A DNA stretch of 64,000 nt from contig NZ_FMVJ01000004.1 in NCBI RefSeq assembly GCF_900102135.1, positions 1-64,000 of the forward strand, given 5' to 3'. A program made the translations under genes and the position numbers. Within the stretch, counting starts at the first letter, position 1, and the number at the start of each line of letters is the position of its first letter. The stretch comes from Microvirga guangxiensis (lineage in GTDB: Bacteria; Pseudomonadota; Alphaproteobacteria; Rhizobiales; Beijerinckiaceae). Of the stretch, positions 32,390-41,960 are shown piece after piece. Under the pieces are notes generated by a model, which ran no database searches, was not told the DNA's origin, and worked only from the letters and a program-made list of their open reading frames with translations.

Positions 32390-32419
32390 AAAGGCGGAGC
32401 AGTCGCCCGCTCCGCCTTT
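32390..32419 (-). terminator. Intrinsic terminator of secB
   Basis: An 11-base stem (AAAGGCGGAGC with GCTCCGCCTTT) followed on the minus strand by TTTTTTATT. It lies between convergent dnaQ and secB and may act in both directions. Confidence 0.85.
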
Positions 32420-32442
32420 GATCAGGAAAACGAAAAACCGTC

Positions 32443-32928
32443 TTACGAGAGGGTCTGGCCGCCCTGCTCGGCCTGCATCTCGGACGCGCGCTGGCGGTAG
32501 AGAGCCACGAAGTCGATCGGGTCGATGTAGAGGGGCGGGAAGCCGCCGTTGCGCACCGAATCCGCCACGATCTGACGGGCGAAGGGGAAGAGCAGGCGCG
32601 GGCACTCGATCATCACCACCGGATGCAGCTGGTCCTGCGGGATGTTCTGGACGCGGAACACGCCCGAATAGGTGAGCTCGAAGGCAAACAGCACATCGTT
32701 GCCGACCTTGGCATTGCCCTCGAGGGTGAGATCCACCTCGAAATCGGCCTCAGCCAGCTGCTTGGCGTTCACATTGACCTGCAGGTTGATCTGCGGGCCT
32801 TCCGACTGCTGCTGGAGGGAGCGGGGAGCGTTGGGGTTCTCGAACGAGAAATCCTTGCAGTACTGCGCAAGGGCGTTCAGCGCGGGCATGCCGCCGGGCG
32901 CTCCGTTGTTTGCCGGGTTGTCGGCCAT
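32443..32928 (-). CDS. secB: Protein-export chaperone SecB
   Basis: A 161-residue chaperone: [110 protein letters not shown]. It keeps precursor proteins unfolded for SecA. The start is the ATG at 32928 (MADNPANN). A longer frame to 33126 is not conserved. In alphaproteobacteria secB sits here between dnaQ and the Tim44-like gene. Confidence 0.96.
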   Translation of the reverse strand: MADNPANNGAPGGMPALNALAQYCKDFSFENPNAPRSLQQQSEGPQINLQVNVNAKQLAEADFEVDLTLEGNAKVGNDVLFAFELTYSGVFRVQNIPQDQLHPVVMIECPRLLFPFARQIVADSVRNGGFPPLYIDPIDFVALYRQRASEMQAEQGGQTLS

Positions 32929-33192
32929 GGTTTCATGCTCCGAAGAGAGGGTAATCGATCGACCCGGACGGGGCGCTTCACGGATGAAGGCACCTGATCG
33001 GCAACGGGCCATGGATCCTCGCGCTATCATGTTTCCGCCCAAGGAAGCAAGATTTGCACGCCTCCTTCGCTTGTCGCGAGGAGAGGTGGATGTTACGACC
33101 GGAAGACCCCATATGCAAAGGAACACATCCTTTCAACTCGGGGTAACGCCCGGCGCCAGCTGGGATTCCGGCAGGCTCACAACGGATCGACG

Positions 33193-33915
33193 ATGCAGGA
33201 TTCCTTCGACATCACGACCCTTATTTTCATCGTACTGGCCATCTTCGTCATTTGGCGTCTCCGCTCGGTGCTCGGACAGAAGACCGGCAATGAGCAGCCC
33301 CCCTTCGATCCGCTGTCGCGCCGCGATGCCCCCTTACGTCCCGGCAATCCGCCGGCCGAGCCGGATCACAATGTAGTGCGCCTTCCGGGTGCCAACGGCG
33401 CCCGTCCGGCGGCCGAGGTCCAGACTGCCGAGCGCTGGAAGGGCTTCGCCGAACCCGGCACGCCGATGGCTGCGGCCCTCGACAGCATCTCCCGCACCGA
33501 GCCCGGCTTCGATCCCGGAACCTTCCTGGAAGGAGCCAAGGGCGCTTACGAGATGATCGTCACGAGCTTTGCCACGGGCGACCGCAAGACGCTCAAGGAT
33601 CTCCTCTCCCGCGAGGTCTATGAGGGCTTCGAGCGCGCCATCACCGAGCGCGAGCAGCGCGGCGAGCGTGTCGAGACTACCTTCGTCTCCATCGACAAGG
33701 CCGAGATGGCTGGAGCCGAGGTCTACGGCAAGACCGCCCAGATCGTGGTGCGCTTCGTCTCCCAGCTCATCACCGTGACCCGCGACACATCCGGCACAGT
33801 GGTGGATGGAAGCCCGGATCAGGTGGCCGAGGTCACCGATGTGTGGACCTTCGCCCGCCAGCTCGGCAGCCGCGATCCCAACTGGCAGCTCGTCGCGACC
33901 GAAGCGGGGCAATGA
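33193..33915 (+). CDS. Tim44-like domain inner-membrane protein
   Basis: A 240-residue protein with one N-terminal membrane helix (TTLIFIVLAIFVIWRLRSVLG), a proline-rich linker, and a Tim44-like C-terminal domain (FDPGTFLEGAKGAYEMIVTSFATGDRKTLKDLLSREVYEGFERAITER). The family assists membrane or translocase function in alphaproteobacteria; it is the bacterial relative of mitochondrial Tim44. It ends with an ATGA overlap into mltA. Confidence 0.9.
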   Translation: MQDSFDITTLIFIVLAIFVIWRLRSVLGQKTGNEQPPFDPLSRRDAPLRPGNPPAEPDHNVVRLPGANGARPAAEVQTAERWKGFAEPGTPMAAALDSISRTEPGFDPGTFLEGAKGAYEMIVTSFATGDRKTLKDLLSREVYEGFERAITEREQRGERVETTFVSIDKAEMAGAEVYGKTAQIVVRFVSQLITVTRDTSGTVVDGSPDQVAEVTDVWTFARQLGSRDPNWQLVATEAGQ

Positions 33916-35084
33916 GGCATGCGGGGCGAGCCCTTCTCGCGTGCCTTCTCGCCTGGACTCTGACCATGCCGGAGGCCGAGGCCGCATCCCGTCTGGCCGC
34001 CCAGGCGCGCCTTGAGGCTCTTTCCTTCAAGGATCTCGATTCCTGGGCGGAAGACGATCATGCCGCCGCCTTCAAGGCCTTCCTGCGCTCTTGCCGCGCT
34101 CTCGATTCGAGCGCTGCCGAGTTGCGCCCGGCGCAAAGCCCCAACCGAGAGCTTCTCGCGATCTGCCGCAAGGCCCTCGAGCACGAAAACCTGCCGCGTA
34201 CTGAGGCGCGCCGTTTCTTCGAGACGCATTTCCAGCCTTTCGCCGTCGTCCCCCATTCAGGCAGGGGCTTTCTCACAGGCTATTACGAGCCTGAGTTCCT
34301 CGGCTCCCGCACGCCCGATTCCCATTACAAAGTGCCCCTGCTCGCGCGGCCGGACGATCTCGTAACCGTCCCGCAAGGGCAAACCCTGCCCGGCATCGAC
34401 AAGGGTCTTCAGGCCGCGCGCCGGACAGCCAAAGGCTACGAGCCCTATCCCGACCGCGCCGCCATCGAGGACGGCGCCCTGGGACCGCTCGCCAAGCCTG
34501 TCGTCTATCTTCGCGAACCGGGGGAAGCCTTCATCATTCATGTGCAGGGCTCGTCCCGCATCCGCCTCACGGACGGGTCGGTCATGCGCGTAGCCTATGC
34601 GGGGCGCAACGGGCATCCTTACACCTCCATCGGCCGCGTGCTGGTGCAGCGGGGCGAGATGGATCTTGAAACCATGACGCTCGCCAAGCTCATGGGCTGG
34701 CTCAAGGACAATCTCGGCCCTGCCCGGGAGCTGATGCGCCAGAACCAATCCTATATCTTCTTCCGCGAGGCCGATGAGCTTGCGCCCGAGGACGGGCCTA
34801 TCGGCGGCGCGGGCTTTCCATTGGTGCCCGGCCGCAGCCTGGCCGTCGACCGTGGGCTCTGGGGATATGGCCTGCCCTTCTGGCTCGAGGGCGACCTGCC
34901 TTTTACCCTCGACAGGTCCGAACCCCTGCGCCGCCTCATGATCGCGCAGGATACGGGCTCGGCCATCGTCGGCCCCGCGCGGGGTGACTTCTTTTTCGGC
35001 AGCGGAGAGGAGGCCGGCATCCGCGCCGGTCTGCTGCGTCACACCACGCGTTTCGTGGTCCTCAAGCCCAAAGCCAGGCGATGA
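33912..35084 (+). CDS. mltA: Membrane-bound lytic murein transglycosylase MltA
   Basis: A 390-residue enzyme that cleaves peptidoglycan glycan strands. It has an N-terminal signal sequence (about 25 residues), the FLTGYYEPEFLGSRTPDSHYKVPLLARPDDL segment, WLFDP-type folds (YPDRAAIEDGALG), VHVQGSSRIRLTDGSVMRVAYAGRNGHPYTSIGR-like sequence and the 3D domain end (IAQDTGSAIVGPARGDFFFGSGEEAG). A lipobox is not evident. Start: the ATG at 33912 overlaps the Tim44-like stop. Confidence 0.95.
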   Translation: MRHAGRALLACLLAWTLTMPEAEAASRLAAQARLEALSFKDLDSWAEDDHAAAFKAFLRSCRALDSSAAELRPAQSPNRELLAICRKALEHENLPRTEARRFFETHFQPFAVVPHSGRGFLTGYYEPEFLGSRTPDSHYKVPLLARPDDLVTVPQGQTLPGIDKGLQAARRTAKGYEPYPDRAAIEDGALGPLAKPVVYLREPGEAFIIHVQGSSRIRLTDGSVMRVAYAGRNGHPYTSIGRVLVQRGEMDLETMTLAKLMGWLKDNLGPARELMRQNQSYIFFREADELAPEDGPIGGAGFPLVPGRSLAVDRGLWGYGLPFWLEGDLPFTLDRSEPLRRLMIAQDTGSAIVGPARGDFFFGSGEEAGIRAGLLRHTTRFVVLKPKARR

Positions 35085-35650
35085 CCAGGCGCCGCGCCCG
35101 GAATCTGAGCCCCGAGGAGCGGAGGCTCTGGTCGCACGTGGCGCGCCATGTGAAGCCCATGAAGGGCAAGATGCCTCCTCCGGAGCCCGAGCCGGACGAA
35201 GAACCAGCAGCACCCCCTGCCCGGCAGGTTGCGCTGAAGCCTGCCGCCCTGCCTGCGCTTCCTCCCCAGCCGAAAGCACCGTCGCTGCCGCCCCTCGCCC
35301 CTGTGGAACGCAAGACGCTCCAGGCCCTGCGCCGGGGCCGGAAGGATGTGGACAGCGTCATCGATCTGCACGGCATGCGCCAGGAAGAGGCGCATTTCGC
35401 GCTCATCGGCTTCCTGCACCGGGCGCAGAATTCCGGCCACAGCGTCGTGCTGGTGATCACCGGCAAAGGCGGGGCAGCTGTCAGCAGCGGCCTCTACGAG
35501 GAGCGCGGCGTGTTGCGCCGCATAGTGCCCCATTGGCTGCGACTTCCGGATCTCAGATCTCTTGTGGTCGGCTTCGAGGAAGCCTCTCCCCAACACGGCG
35601 GTTCCGGTGCACTCTATGTCAGGCTCCGCCGCAGGCGGGGCGCGGGATAA
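35081..35650 (+). CDS. Smr/MutS2 domain protein
   Basis: A 189-residue protein. The N-terminal 85 residues are basic and proline-rich; the C-terminal Smr domain contains SVIDLHGMRQEEAHFALIGFLHRAQ and VLVITGKGG, ending with LRRIVPHWLRLP. Smr domains are nickases/endonucleases for branched DNA or RNA and are common as small stand-alone proteins. The start overlaps mltA by four bases. Confidence 0.93.
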   Translation: MTRRRARNLSPEERRLWSHVARHVKPMKGKMPPPEPEPDEEPAAPPARQVALKPAALPALPPQPKAPSLPPLAPVERKTLQALRRGRKDVDSVIDLHGMRQEEAHFALIGFLHRAQNSGHSVVLVITGKGGAAVSSGLYEERGVLRRIVPHWLRLPDLRSLVVGFEEASPQHGGSGALYVRLRRRRGAG

Positions 35651-35655
35651 CTTTC

Positions 35656-36063
35656 ATGACCCCCTTTGGCGAACGGGTGCGGCAGCTGCGCCGCGAGCGC
35701 GGATTGATGTTGAAAGACATGGCCGCCCATCTCGGCGTGTCGAGCGCCTATCTTTCGGCCCTGGAGCGCGGCGAGCGCGGTAAGCCCACCTGGGCTCTCA
35801 TTCAGGGCGTTCTGCAGTATTTCCATATCATCTGGGACGAGGCGGATGAGCTGACGCGGCTTGCCGACCTCTCCGATCCGCGCGTGAAGATCGAGACCGC
35901 CAGCATGGACCCCAAGGCGACGCTTCTCGCCAACCGCCTCGCCCGGGAGATCCGCCATCTCTCGGAAGGCGAACTCGAGGACATGCTCGCCATTCTCGAT
36001 CACGCCCAGAGCCGCGAGCGGCGAACGCCCGTCCCGATCCAGGCCGTGCAGGATGCAGTCTAG
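35656..36063 (+). CDS. XRE-family helix-turn-helix regulator
   Basis: A 135-residue protein. The first 60 residues are a Cro/C1-type HTH (MTPFGERVRQLRRERGLMLKDMAAHLGVSSAYLSALERGERGKP), and the rest is helical (TLLANRLAREIRHLSEGELEDMLAIL). It starts five bases after the Smr gene. Targets unknown. A longer frame to 34984 is not coding; the real protein begins at 35656. Confidence 0.9.
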   Translation: MTPFGERVRQLRRERGLMLKDMAAHLGVSSAYLSALERGERGKPTWALIQGVLQYFHIIWDEADELTRLADLSDPRVKIETASMDPKATLLANRLAREIRHLSEGELEDMLAILDHAQSRERRTPVPIQAVQDAV

Positions 36064-36136
36064 GTTGGCTTAAGCCTTGACCCGCTGGGCGCTGGATGCC
36101 AAAGCGCCCCATCCTTTTGCAACATCGTGGTCATCC

Positions 36137-37138
36137 ATGTCCCATACCCGCATCGACGTGCTCACGCTCGGCAACGCCATCGTTGACGTGCTCGCCCATA
36201 CCGACGAGGCCTTCCTGCTCCAGAAGAAGGTGCATAAGGGCGCCATGCAGCTCATCGACGAGGCTCGCGCCGAGGAGCTCTACGGGGACATGGGTCCGGC
36301 GATCATCGTGTCGGGCGGCTCGGGCGCCAATACGGCGGCGGGCGTGGCGTCTTTCGGCGTGAAGGCGGGCTTCATCGGCAAGGTGAAGAACGACGAGACG
36401 GGCAAGCTCTTCGCGCACGACCTCAAGGCCATCGACGTGCATTACGACGTGGCTCCGGCGCAGGATGGCCCCGCCACCGCGCGCAGCTTCATCCTGGTGA
36501 CGCCGGACGGCGAGCGCACCATGAACACCTATCTCGGCGCCTGCCAGAACCTGACCCCCGATGACGTGAACCCGGAGACCGTGCGCGCCTCCTCCATCGT
36601 CTATCTCGAAGGATATCTCTGGGACCCGCCGCTCGCGAAGGAAGCCTTCCGCAAAGCAGTGAAGATCGCCCATGAGGCCGGCAACAAGGTGGCGCTGACC
36701 CTCTCCGACGCCTTCTGCGTCGACCGCTACCGCGACGAGTTCCTCGGCCTCATGCGCGACGGCAGCCTCGACATTCTGTTCGCCAATATCCACGAGCTGC
36801 AGAGCCTTTACGGCACCTCCTCGCCCGAGGCCGCTCTGGCCGCCCTGCGTGAGGAAAAGGTGCTCGGTGCCATTACCCGCTCGGCGGACGGCGCGCTTGT
36901 GGTCAGCCGCGGCGAGACGCTGGCCGTTCCGGCTTTTCCGGTCGAGCGCGTGGTCGACACCACCGGCGCGGGCGATCTCTTCGCCTCCGGCTTCCTCACC
37001 GGTCTCGTGCAGAACATGGAGCTTGCCGATTGCGCCCGCCTCGGCGGCCTGGCGGCGGCGGAAATCATCAGCCACCTCGGCGCGCGCCCGCAGACGAATC
37101 TGCGCGAGCTGGCGCAGCAACAGGGTCTGCTTGGTTAA
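36137..37138 (+). CDS. Adenosine kinase (PfkB family)
   Basis: A 333-residue ribokinase-fold enzyme: LTLGNAIVDVLAHTDEAFL, IVSGGSGANTAAGVASFGVKAGFIGKV, MNTYLGACQNLTPDDV, VYLEGYLWDPPLAKEA, FANIHELQSLYG, and the catalytic VDTTGAGDLFASGFLTGL. The MNTYLG and NIHE features match bacterial adenosine kinases; other PfkB sugars cannot be excluded. Its stop overlaps the convergent chaC gene by four bases. Confidence 0.88.
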   Translation: MSHTRIDVLTLGNAIVDVLAHTDEAFLLQKKVHKGAMQLIDEARAEELYGDMGPAIIVSGGSGANTAAGVASFGVKAGFIGKVKNDETGKLFAHDLKAIDVHYDVAPAQDGPATARSFILVTPDGERTMNTYLGACQNLTPDDVNPETVRASSIVYLEGYLWDPPLAKEAFRKAVKIAHEAGNKVALTLSDAFCVDRYRDEFLGLMRDGSLDILFANIHELQSLYGTSSPEAALAALREEKVLGAITRSADGALVVSRGETLAVPAFPVERVVDTTGAGDLFASGFLTGLVQNMELADCARLGGLAAAEIISHLGARPQTNLRELAQQQGLLG

Positions 37139-37842
37139 GGACCGGCCCCGTTTTCTTTCAACACGGCAATTCTGGCGGCAACCAGCTTCTGCAGCCGCCA
37201 GAGATTGCTGTCGTGAATACCGTTCTCTTCCAGATGCACGACGGTGTTGTGCAGATATTCCGCGCCTGATCCCCAATGGCCGCAGGCTTTTGCCAGTGCC
37301 TCGGACACATCCTCAAGCGTAAGTCTTCCGACATAAGCAGGCGCCTGCCTGTTCATGACGAACGCGATGGCTGTGACAGGGCCCTCTTCAGTCGCAACCT
37401 TGATCCAGCGTGGCATGCTGTTTGCCGGTTTCACGGTGAACTCGCGACGGAACAGCTTTCCCAACTGCTCGCTGAGATTGTGCCCCGGAAGTCGATAAAG
37501 CATTCCCTGGCACTGCCCGCCGCGATCCATCGCCATCATGAGCCCAGGCTGCTCCCGCGTGGCGCGCCAGCGTGTGATCCGGAAACAGAAGGATCGGTGC
37601 CACCCATGTGCCGTACCTCGTCGGGCCTCGATATGCTCGACTTCAGGCTTCCAGATCAGCGATCCATAGGCGAAAAGCCAAGCATCCTTCCCAGGTGGAT
37701 GCGATGCGAGCATCCTGGCAACGATGGAATCATAGTCTTCGGACGTGTGATAGAGCAGTCCCGGCTCAGGACCAGGATCCTCGAGCGGGCGATGACAGAA
37801 CGCGACAAGGTTGGGCGTGAGCGCCATTTGCCGGTGTTTCAT
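37135..37842 (-). CDS. ChaC-type gamma-glutamylcyclotransferase
   Basis: A 235-residue protein with the ChaC core WLFAYGSLIWKPEVEHIEARRGTAHGWHRSFCFRITRWRATREQPGLMMAMDRGGQCQGMLYRL. The family degrades glutathione to 5-oxoproline and Cys-Gly. The start is the ATG at 37842; the longer open frame begins with TTG at 37875. Confidence 0.9.
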   Translation of the reverse strand: MKHRQMALTPNLVAFCHRPLEDPGPEPGLLYHTSEDYDSIVARMLASHPPGKDAWLFAYGSLIWKPEVEHIEARRGTAHGWHRSFCFRITRWRATREQPGLMMAMDRGGQCQGMLYRLPGHNLSEQLGKLFRREFTVKPANSMPRWIKVATEEGPVTAIAFVMNRQAPAYVGRLTLEDVSEALAKACGHWGSGAEYLHNTVVHLEENGIHDSNLWRLQKLVAARIAVLKENGAGP

Positions 37843-37922
37843 GCGGTCACCCCATGCTCGCAACTTGCGCGGCAAAGACTAGTCCAAGCCGCAACGCTCG
37901 TCCAAGCAGGCAACACTGCCGC

Positions 37923-38444
37923 TCAATTGCCGCCCGTTCTTCCGAACCACAGCCCGAACAGGGCTGCGAGCGAGACGAGGGCGAGGAAGCCGTTGAAGAT
38001 CACCAAGAGATACGGCGGAAGGCGTTGCACGTCCGGATGCGGCGGCTGCGCGCCTGTGAACAGCTGACGCCACACGGCCGCCGCGAAGCAGAAGGCGCTG
38101 AACAGAACCAGCACGGAGCCGGTCGACACGATCATCCATCCCGGTACCACTCCAGCCAGGAGCTTCTGCGCGCCGATGCCGGAGGCGAGCGAAGCCAAGC
38201 CCGTACGCACCCAGGCCGCATAGGTGCGCTCGGCGGCAAAGACGGTGCGGTTGGCAGCCAATTCCGTGCGCCGATCGGCGCTGTCTTTCAGCTGAACGGT
38301 TGCCTTGGCCGTAGTTTTTGCAGCCGTTTGTGTCTGCTCGGCAGCTTCCTGCGTGTTCTCAGCCGCTTCCTGAGTCTGTTCTGCGGCTTCCTTCGCATGC
38401 TCGGCGCTGCGCTTCAGCTTTTCCTCGACCGGTGGCGTGGACAT
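37923..38444 (-). CDS. DUF202 membrane protein with a repetitive N terminus
   Basis: A 173-residue protein. The first 50 residues are alanine, glutamate and threonine-rich with an EAAEQTQEAAENTQ-type repeat (coiled coil likely). The rest is the YidH/DUF202 domain: NRTVFAAERTYAAWVRTGLASLASGIGAQKLL, then two more membrane helices. Function of DUF202 is unknown. It is divergent from the DUF2279 gene, with 225 bases between. Confidence 0.85.
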   Translation of the reverse strand: MSTPPVEEKLKRSAEHAKEAAEQTQEAAENTQEAAEQTQTAAKTTAKATVQLKDSADRRTELAANRTVFAAERTYAAWVRTGLASLASGIGAQKLLAGVVPGWMIVSTGSVLVLFSAFCFAAAVWRQLFTGAQPPHPDVQRLPPYLLVIFNGFLALVSLAALFGLWFGRTGGN

Positions 38445-38669
38445 GCGGCCTCCCTCTTACGGAGGCACAACGCTCAAGGTTATGAAATGGTTGGCACAGC
38501 CTCACGGATGGAATCCATGGATGCCCGTATTCCGTGCTCGATCTTAAGGCTCGGATTACCTTCTTCGACGTCTCCCGGCCCCGCCCCGAGCCGCTTCGGC
38601 CAGGGGGCTTGAGTTCCGCACCGGGCCATAGATAAGGTATGGCCAGGGGGCATTGGAGAGGACCGGCCA

Positions 38670-39686
38670 ATGCGGGTGTTCGCCTTCGTCGCGTGCTTTG
38701 CGCTTCTGGGTACCTTTCTTCGCCCGGAAGCATCCCTGGCGCAACCGAACGGGACGCAAGCGGTCGCGGCCGCACCGGGCGTGTCGTCCGCGCCTGCCGA
38801 TCTCGAGCCGACTCCTATCCCGCCGACCTTCTACTCACTCAACCAACTGGGCGATCATCTGCATGCGGTCCGGTGGGAACTCTCCATCGTCGGGGCGGCC
38901 ATTGTCATTGTCGGCCTCAAGGATTGGGATTGGGGCAATACCTCCGGATTCCAGACCATCGAGGAGGGATGGTTCTCCAAGAACACCCGGCACGGGGGAA
39001 TGGATAAGATTGGCCATTCGTTCTCGACATATGTCATCGCCGACATTCTGACGGACAGGATCCGGGCGAATGCGTCCAACCCAGCGGGCGCTCCGATCAC
39101 GGCCGCACTCGTCGCATTCGGGATCATGGGATTGGTGGAGACCGTGGACGGGTTCACCGGCAGGCACCGTTTCTCGCGCGAGGATATCGTGGCGAACGGT
39201 GTCGGGGCCCTCTTCTCCGTCTTCAGGAATTCAATTCCTGGGATGAGAGAAAAGCTGGACTGGCGGATCATGTATACGCCTGCGAGCTTTGAGCGGCCCG
39301 GCATCACAGGGGATAACGGAATTCTTCCCCCATATGAGCGCCAGCGCTACATCATGGCGCTGAAGGGCAGTGGGTTCGAAACGCTCAAGGACACGCCGCT
39401 ACGCTACGCCGAGCTACATGTCGGCTTCGATGCGCGCGGCTTCGAGGAGAAGGAGCGCGAACTCGGCTACCCGATTGAACGATCCTTCTATGTCGGGGTC
39501 GGGCTGAATCTCAACGAAGTGCTGTTTGGAACGGGACCGAATCCGAATTTCGCCCGGTACAGGGACACGCTCCCGGGCTGGGCTGCCCGCAAGACGCTCG
39601 AATATGTCCAGGTGCCTTACACATCGGTCTATTACGAGAACCGCTTCTCGACCGTGCGCCGGGTGGGGACGACGTTCGCGGATTAG
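38670..39686 (+). CDS. DUF2279 (YfiM-like) family protein
   Basis: A 338-residue predicted secreted or membrane protein with a signal sequence (about 24 residues, ending ASLAQ). The family core FSKNTRHGGMDKIGHSFSTYVIADIL and RFSREDIVANGVGALFSVFRN matches DUF2279. The last 150 residues contain YERQRYIMALKGSGF and AELHVGFDARGFEEKERELGYPIERSFYVGVGLNLNEVLFG. Function is unknown. Confidence 0.8.
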   Translation: MRVFAFVACFALLGTFLRPEASLAQPNGTQAVAAAPGVSSAPADLEPTPIPPTFYSLNQLGDHLHAVRWELSIVGAAIVIVGLKDWDWGNTSGFQTIEEGWFSKNTRHGGMDKIGHSFSTYVIADILTDRIRANASNPAGAPITAALVAFGIMGLVETVDGFTGRHRFSREDIVANGVGALFSVFRNSIPGMREKLDWRIMYTPASFERPGITGDNGILPPYERQRYIMALKGSGFETLKDTPLRYAELHVGFDARGFEEKERELGYPIERSFYVGVGLNLNEVLFGTGPNPNFARYRDTLPGWAARKTLEYVQVPYTSVYYENRFSTVRRVGTTFAD

Positions 39687-39720
39687 CGCATCGTACGGAC
39701 TCTTGGGTTCAATACCGCGA

Positions 39721-39746
39721 GTCGTTTCCACTTGCGTGGAATCGAC
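39721..39746. terminator. Hairpin terminator between convergent genes
   Basis: An 11-base stem with one mismatch (GTCGTTTCCAC paired with GTGGAATCGAC, four-base loop), between the stop codons of the DUF2279 gene and coaA. Confidence 0.55.
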
Positions 39747-39805
39747 ACTCTTCCTGCTTGACGGCGCTTCTCAGGATGGACCGGAGCCACTTCGCGGGAA
39801 ATGCT

Positions 39806-40780
39806 CTAAAGCCGTCGCAACGCCACCGTCTCGATCCGGTGGCTCGCGCCCTTCGTCAGGATCAGGCTGGCGCGCTGGCGTGTGGGCACGATGTTCTCGC
39901 GCAGGTTCAGCAGGTTGATCCGGTTCCACAGGCCGTCGGCGATGTTCATGGCTTCCGCCTCCGGCAGCTCCGCGTAGCGGCGGAAATAGGACAGCGGGTC
40001 GCGGAAGGCCGTATGGCGCAGGCGCAGGAAGCGGTTCACGTACCAGCGGTGCAGGTCCTCCTCGTCGGCGTCGATATAAACGGAGAAGTCGAAGAAGTCG
40101 GACACGAAGGGAATGGCCTCGCCGTCCTTCGGCATGCGCGCGGGCTGAAGCACGTTCAGGCCCTCGACGATGAGGATGTCCGGCCGGTCGATCGTCGTTT
40201 CCTCGCCGGGCACCACATCATAGACGAGGTGCGAATAGAGCGGCGCCTTAACGTTGCGTTTGCCCGCCTTGATGTCGGCCAGGAAGCGCAGGAGCTTGCC
40301 GGTGTCGTAGCTCTCCGGAAAGCCTTTCTTCTCCATCAGGCCGAGCCGCGTCAGCTCGGCATTGGGCAGAAGGAAGCCGTCGGTGGTCACGAGGTCGACC
40401 TTCGGCGTGTTGGGCCAGCGGGCGAGAAGGGCTTTCAGCACGCGCGCCGTAGTGGACTTTCCGACCGCTACCGAGCCCGCGACGCCGATGATGTAGGGAA
40501 CCTTTTCCTCCTGCTCGGCGAGCAGGAAGCGCTGTGTTGCCCTGAACAGCCCCTGGGTGGCCGCAACATAGAGCGAGAGCAGGCGTGACAGCGGCAGATA
40601 GATCGCCGCCACCTCGTCCAGCGAGATCGGGTCGTTGAGGGATTGCAGCTGCACCACCTCGTCGGCGGTGAGCGTCATGGGCGCATCGGCACGCAGCTTC
40701 GCCCATTCGTCGCGTGTGAAGGTGCGGTAGGGCGAAAGGCCATCATCGGTTTCGGGCGAAACCACGTTGGGCTGATCCAT
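39806..40780 (-). CDS. coaA: Pantothenate kinase, type I
   Basis: A 324-residue kinase that phosphorylates pantothenate, the first committed step of CoA synthesis. Features: P-loop [84 protein letters not shown], and the C-terminal [23 protein letters not shown]. The ATG at 40780 has AAGGGGG upstream; a GTG at 40804 extends the frame with non-conserved residues. It follows hisE by 20 bases. Confidence 0.96.
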   Translation of the reverse strand: MDQPNVVSPETDDGLSPYRTFTRDEWAKLRADAPMTLTADEVVQLQSLNDPISLDEVAAIYLPLSRLLSLYVAATQGLFRATQRFLLAEQEEKVPYIIGVAGSVAVGKSTTARVLKALLARWPNTPKVDLVTTDGFLLPNAELTRLGLMEKKGFPESYDTGKLLRFLADIKAGKRNVKAPLYSHLVYDVVPGEETTIDRPDILIVEGLNVLQPARMPKDGEAIPFVSDFFDFSVYIDADEEDLHRWYVNRFLRLRHTAFRDPLSYFRRYAELPEAEAMNIADGLWNRINLLNLRENIVPTRQRASLILTKGASHRIETVALRRL

Positions 40781-40800
40781 GCGAGCCCCCTTCTGTGAGG

Positions 40801-41121
40801 TCACAGCTTGCGCGCGGCCTTCTCGGCGAGCCCCGACTGCGCGGTGCGGCGTTCCAATTCGGCCATAACGTCACTTAGCGGAATATCCGCGCCCTGCAAC
40901 ACGACCAAAAGATGATACAGGACGTCCGCCGCCTCGGCCGTGAGGTTCTGCCGGTCGCCCTGGACGGCGGCCAAAGCGGCCTCCACCGCTTCCTCTCCGA
41001 GCTTCTTGGCCGCCTTGGCGGGGCCTTCGCTCAGGAGCTTTGCCGTATAGGATTCCGATGTGGGAGCCGCTGCACGCTGGGCCACGATGCGGGAGAGATC
41101 GTCGAGGGTGAAAGTGGTCAT
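40801..41121 (-). CDS. hisE: Phosphoribosyl-ATP pyrophosphatase
   Basis: A 106-residue enzyme of the second histidine step. It has the all-alpha MazG-like pattern [53 protein letters not shown], the metal-binding E and D residues in place. It overlaps no gene and is eight bases after map. Confidence 0.96.
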   Translation of the reverse strand: MTTFTLDDLSRIVAQRAAAPTSESYTAKLLSEGPAKAAKKLGEEAVEAALAAVQGDRQNLTAEAADVLYHLLVVLQGADIPLSDVMAELERRTAQSGLAEKAARKL

Positions 41122-41129
41122 GGTTTGAA

Positions 41130-41879
41130 CTAGCCCGGTAATGTTACGACAAGGGGACCGTTACGGGTGGCGACGACCGTATGTTCGTACTGCACCGTCG
41201 GCGCGGGCGGGTCGCTGAGCAGGGTCCATTCGTCATCGCCGTCCGTGGCCCAGTTCGCGCCCAGAGACAGGAACGGCTCCACCGTAAAGACGAGTCCCTC
41301 GTTCATGATCCGGCGCTCGGACCGGACGGGCCAGGTGGGGATTTCCCCCGGCTCCTCATGAAGGGAATGGCCGATGCCGTGGCTCGCGAGGTTGCGAACC
41401 AGGGTATAGCCGTTCTTCTTGGCGAATGTCCCGATGGCCTGGCCGATGCCGGCGATCGGCTTGTCGGCACCGACCTGGCGCAAACCGACCCACATGGCAC
41501 GACGGCCATCCTGGCACAGCCGCTTGACGGCATGAGTGGTGGGCGGCACCGCGAAGGACGCGCCGGTATCCGCATAAATCCCGTTCTTTTCCGCCGAGAT
41601 GTCGATGTTGACGAGATCGCCCGCCTCGATCCGGCGGTTTCCGGGAATGCCGTGGGCAATCTGCTCGTTCACGCTGATGCAGGTCGCGCCGGGAAAATTG
41701 TAAACCAGCTCCGGGCCCGATCGAGCGCCAGCCTCCTCGAGCAGTTTGCGCCCGATCATGTCGAGCTCCGCCGTCGTCATCCCCGGCTCAAGGGCCGCAG
41801 CCATGGCCTCGAGAGTATTGGCGACGATCCTGCCGATCTCCCGGAGCTTGTTCAGATCATCCTCGTTGGAGACCGTCAT
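41130..41879 (-). CDS. map: Methionine aminopeptidase, type I
   Basis: A 249-residue metal enzyme that removes initiator methionine. Metal ligands are in [44 protein letters not shown] and TVQYEHTVV. It lies inside the his operon, between hisE and the unknown 41961-42476 gene; in related genomes hisE follows hisF directly. That suggests an insertion, possibly a second map copy. The ATG at 41879 is chosen over a TTG at 41885. Confidence 0.95.
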   Translation of the reverse strand: MTVSNEDDLNKLREIGRIVANTLEAMAAALEPGMTTAELDMIGRKLLEEAGARSGPELVYNFPGATCISVNEQIAHGIPGNRRIEAGDLVNIDISAEKNGIYADTGASFAVPPTTHAVKRLCQDGRRAMWVGLRQVGADKPIAGIGQAIGTFAKKNGYTLVRNLASHGIGHSLHEEPGEIPTWPVRSERRIMNEGLVFTVEPFLSLGANWATDGDDEWTLLSDPPAPTVQYEHTVVATRNGPLVVTLPG

Positions 41880-41960
41880 GGGCAAAATTCTTTCATGCTG
41901 TCGGGGCCGCGGTTGTCATAGAAAACCGCATTAGTGCTGACTGGCAGTTCTCTGTGAAGG

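Noticed and set aside
34984..35655. An N-terminal extension of the XRE regulator
   Set aside because: It overlaps mltA and the Smr gene in another frame, and conserved sequence begins at 35656.
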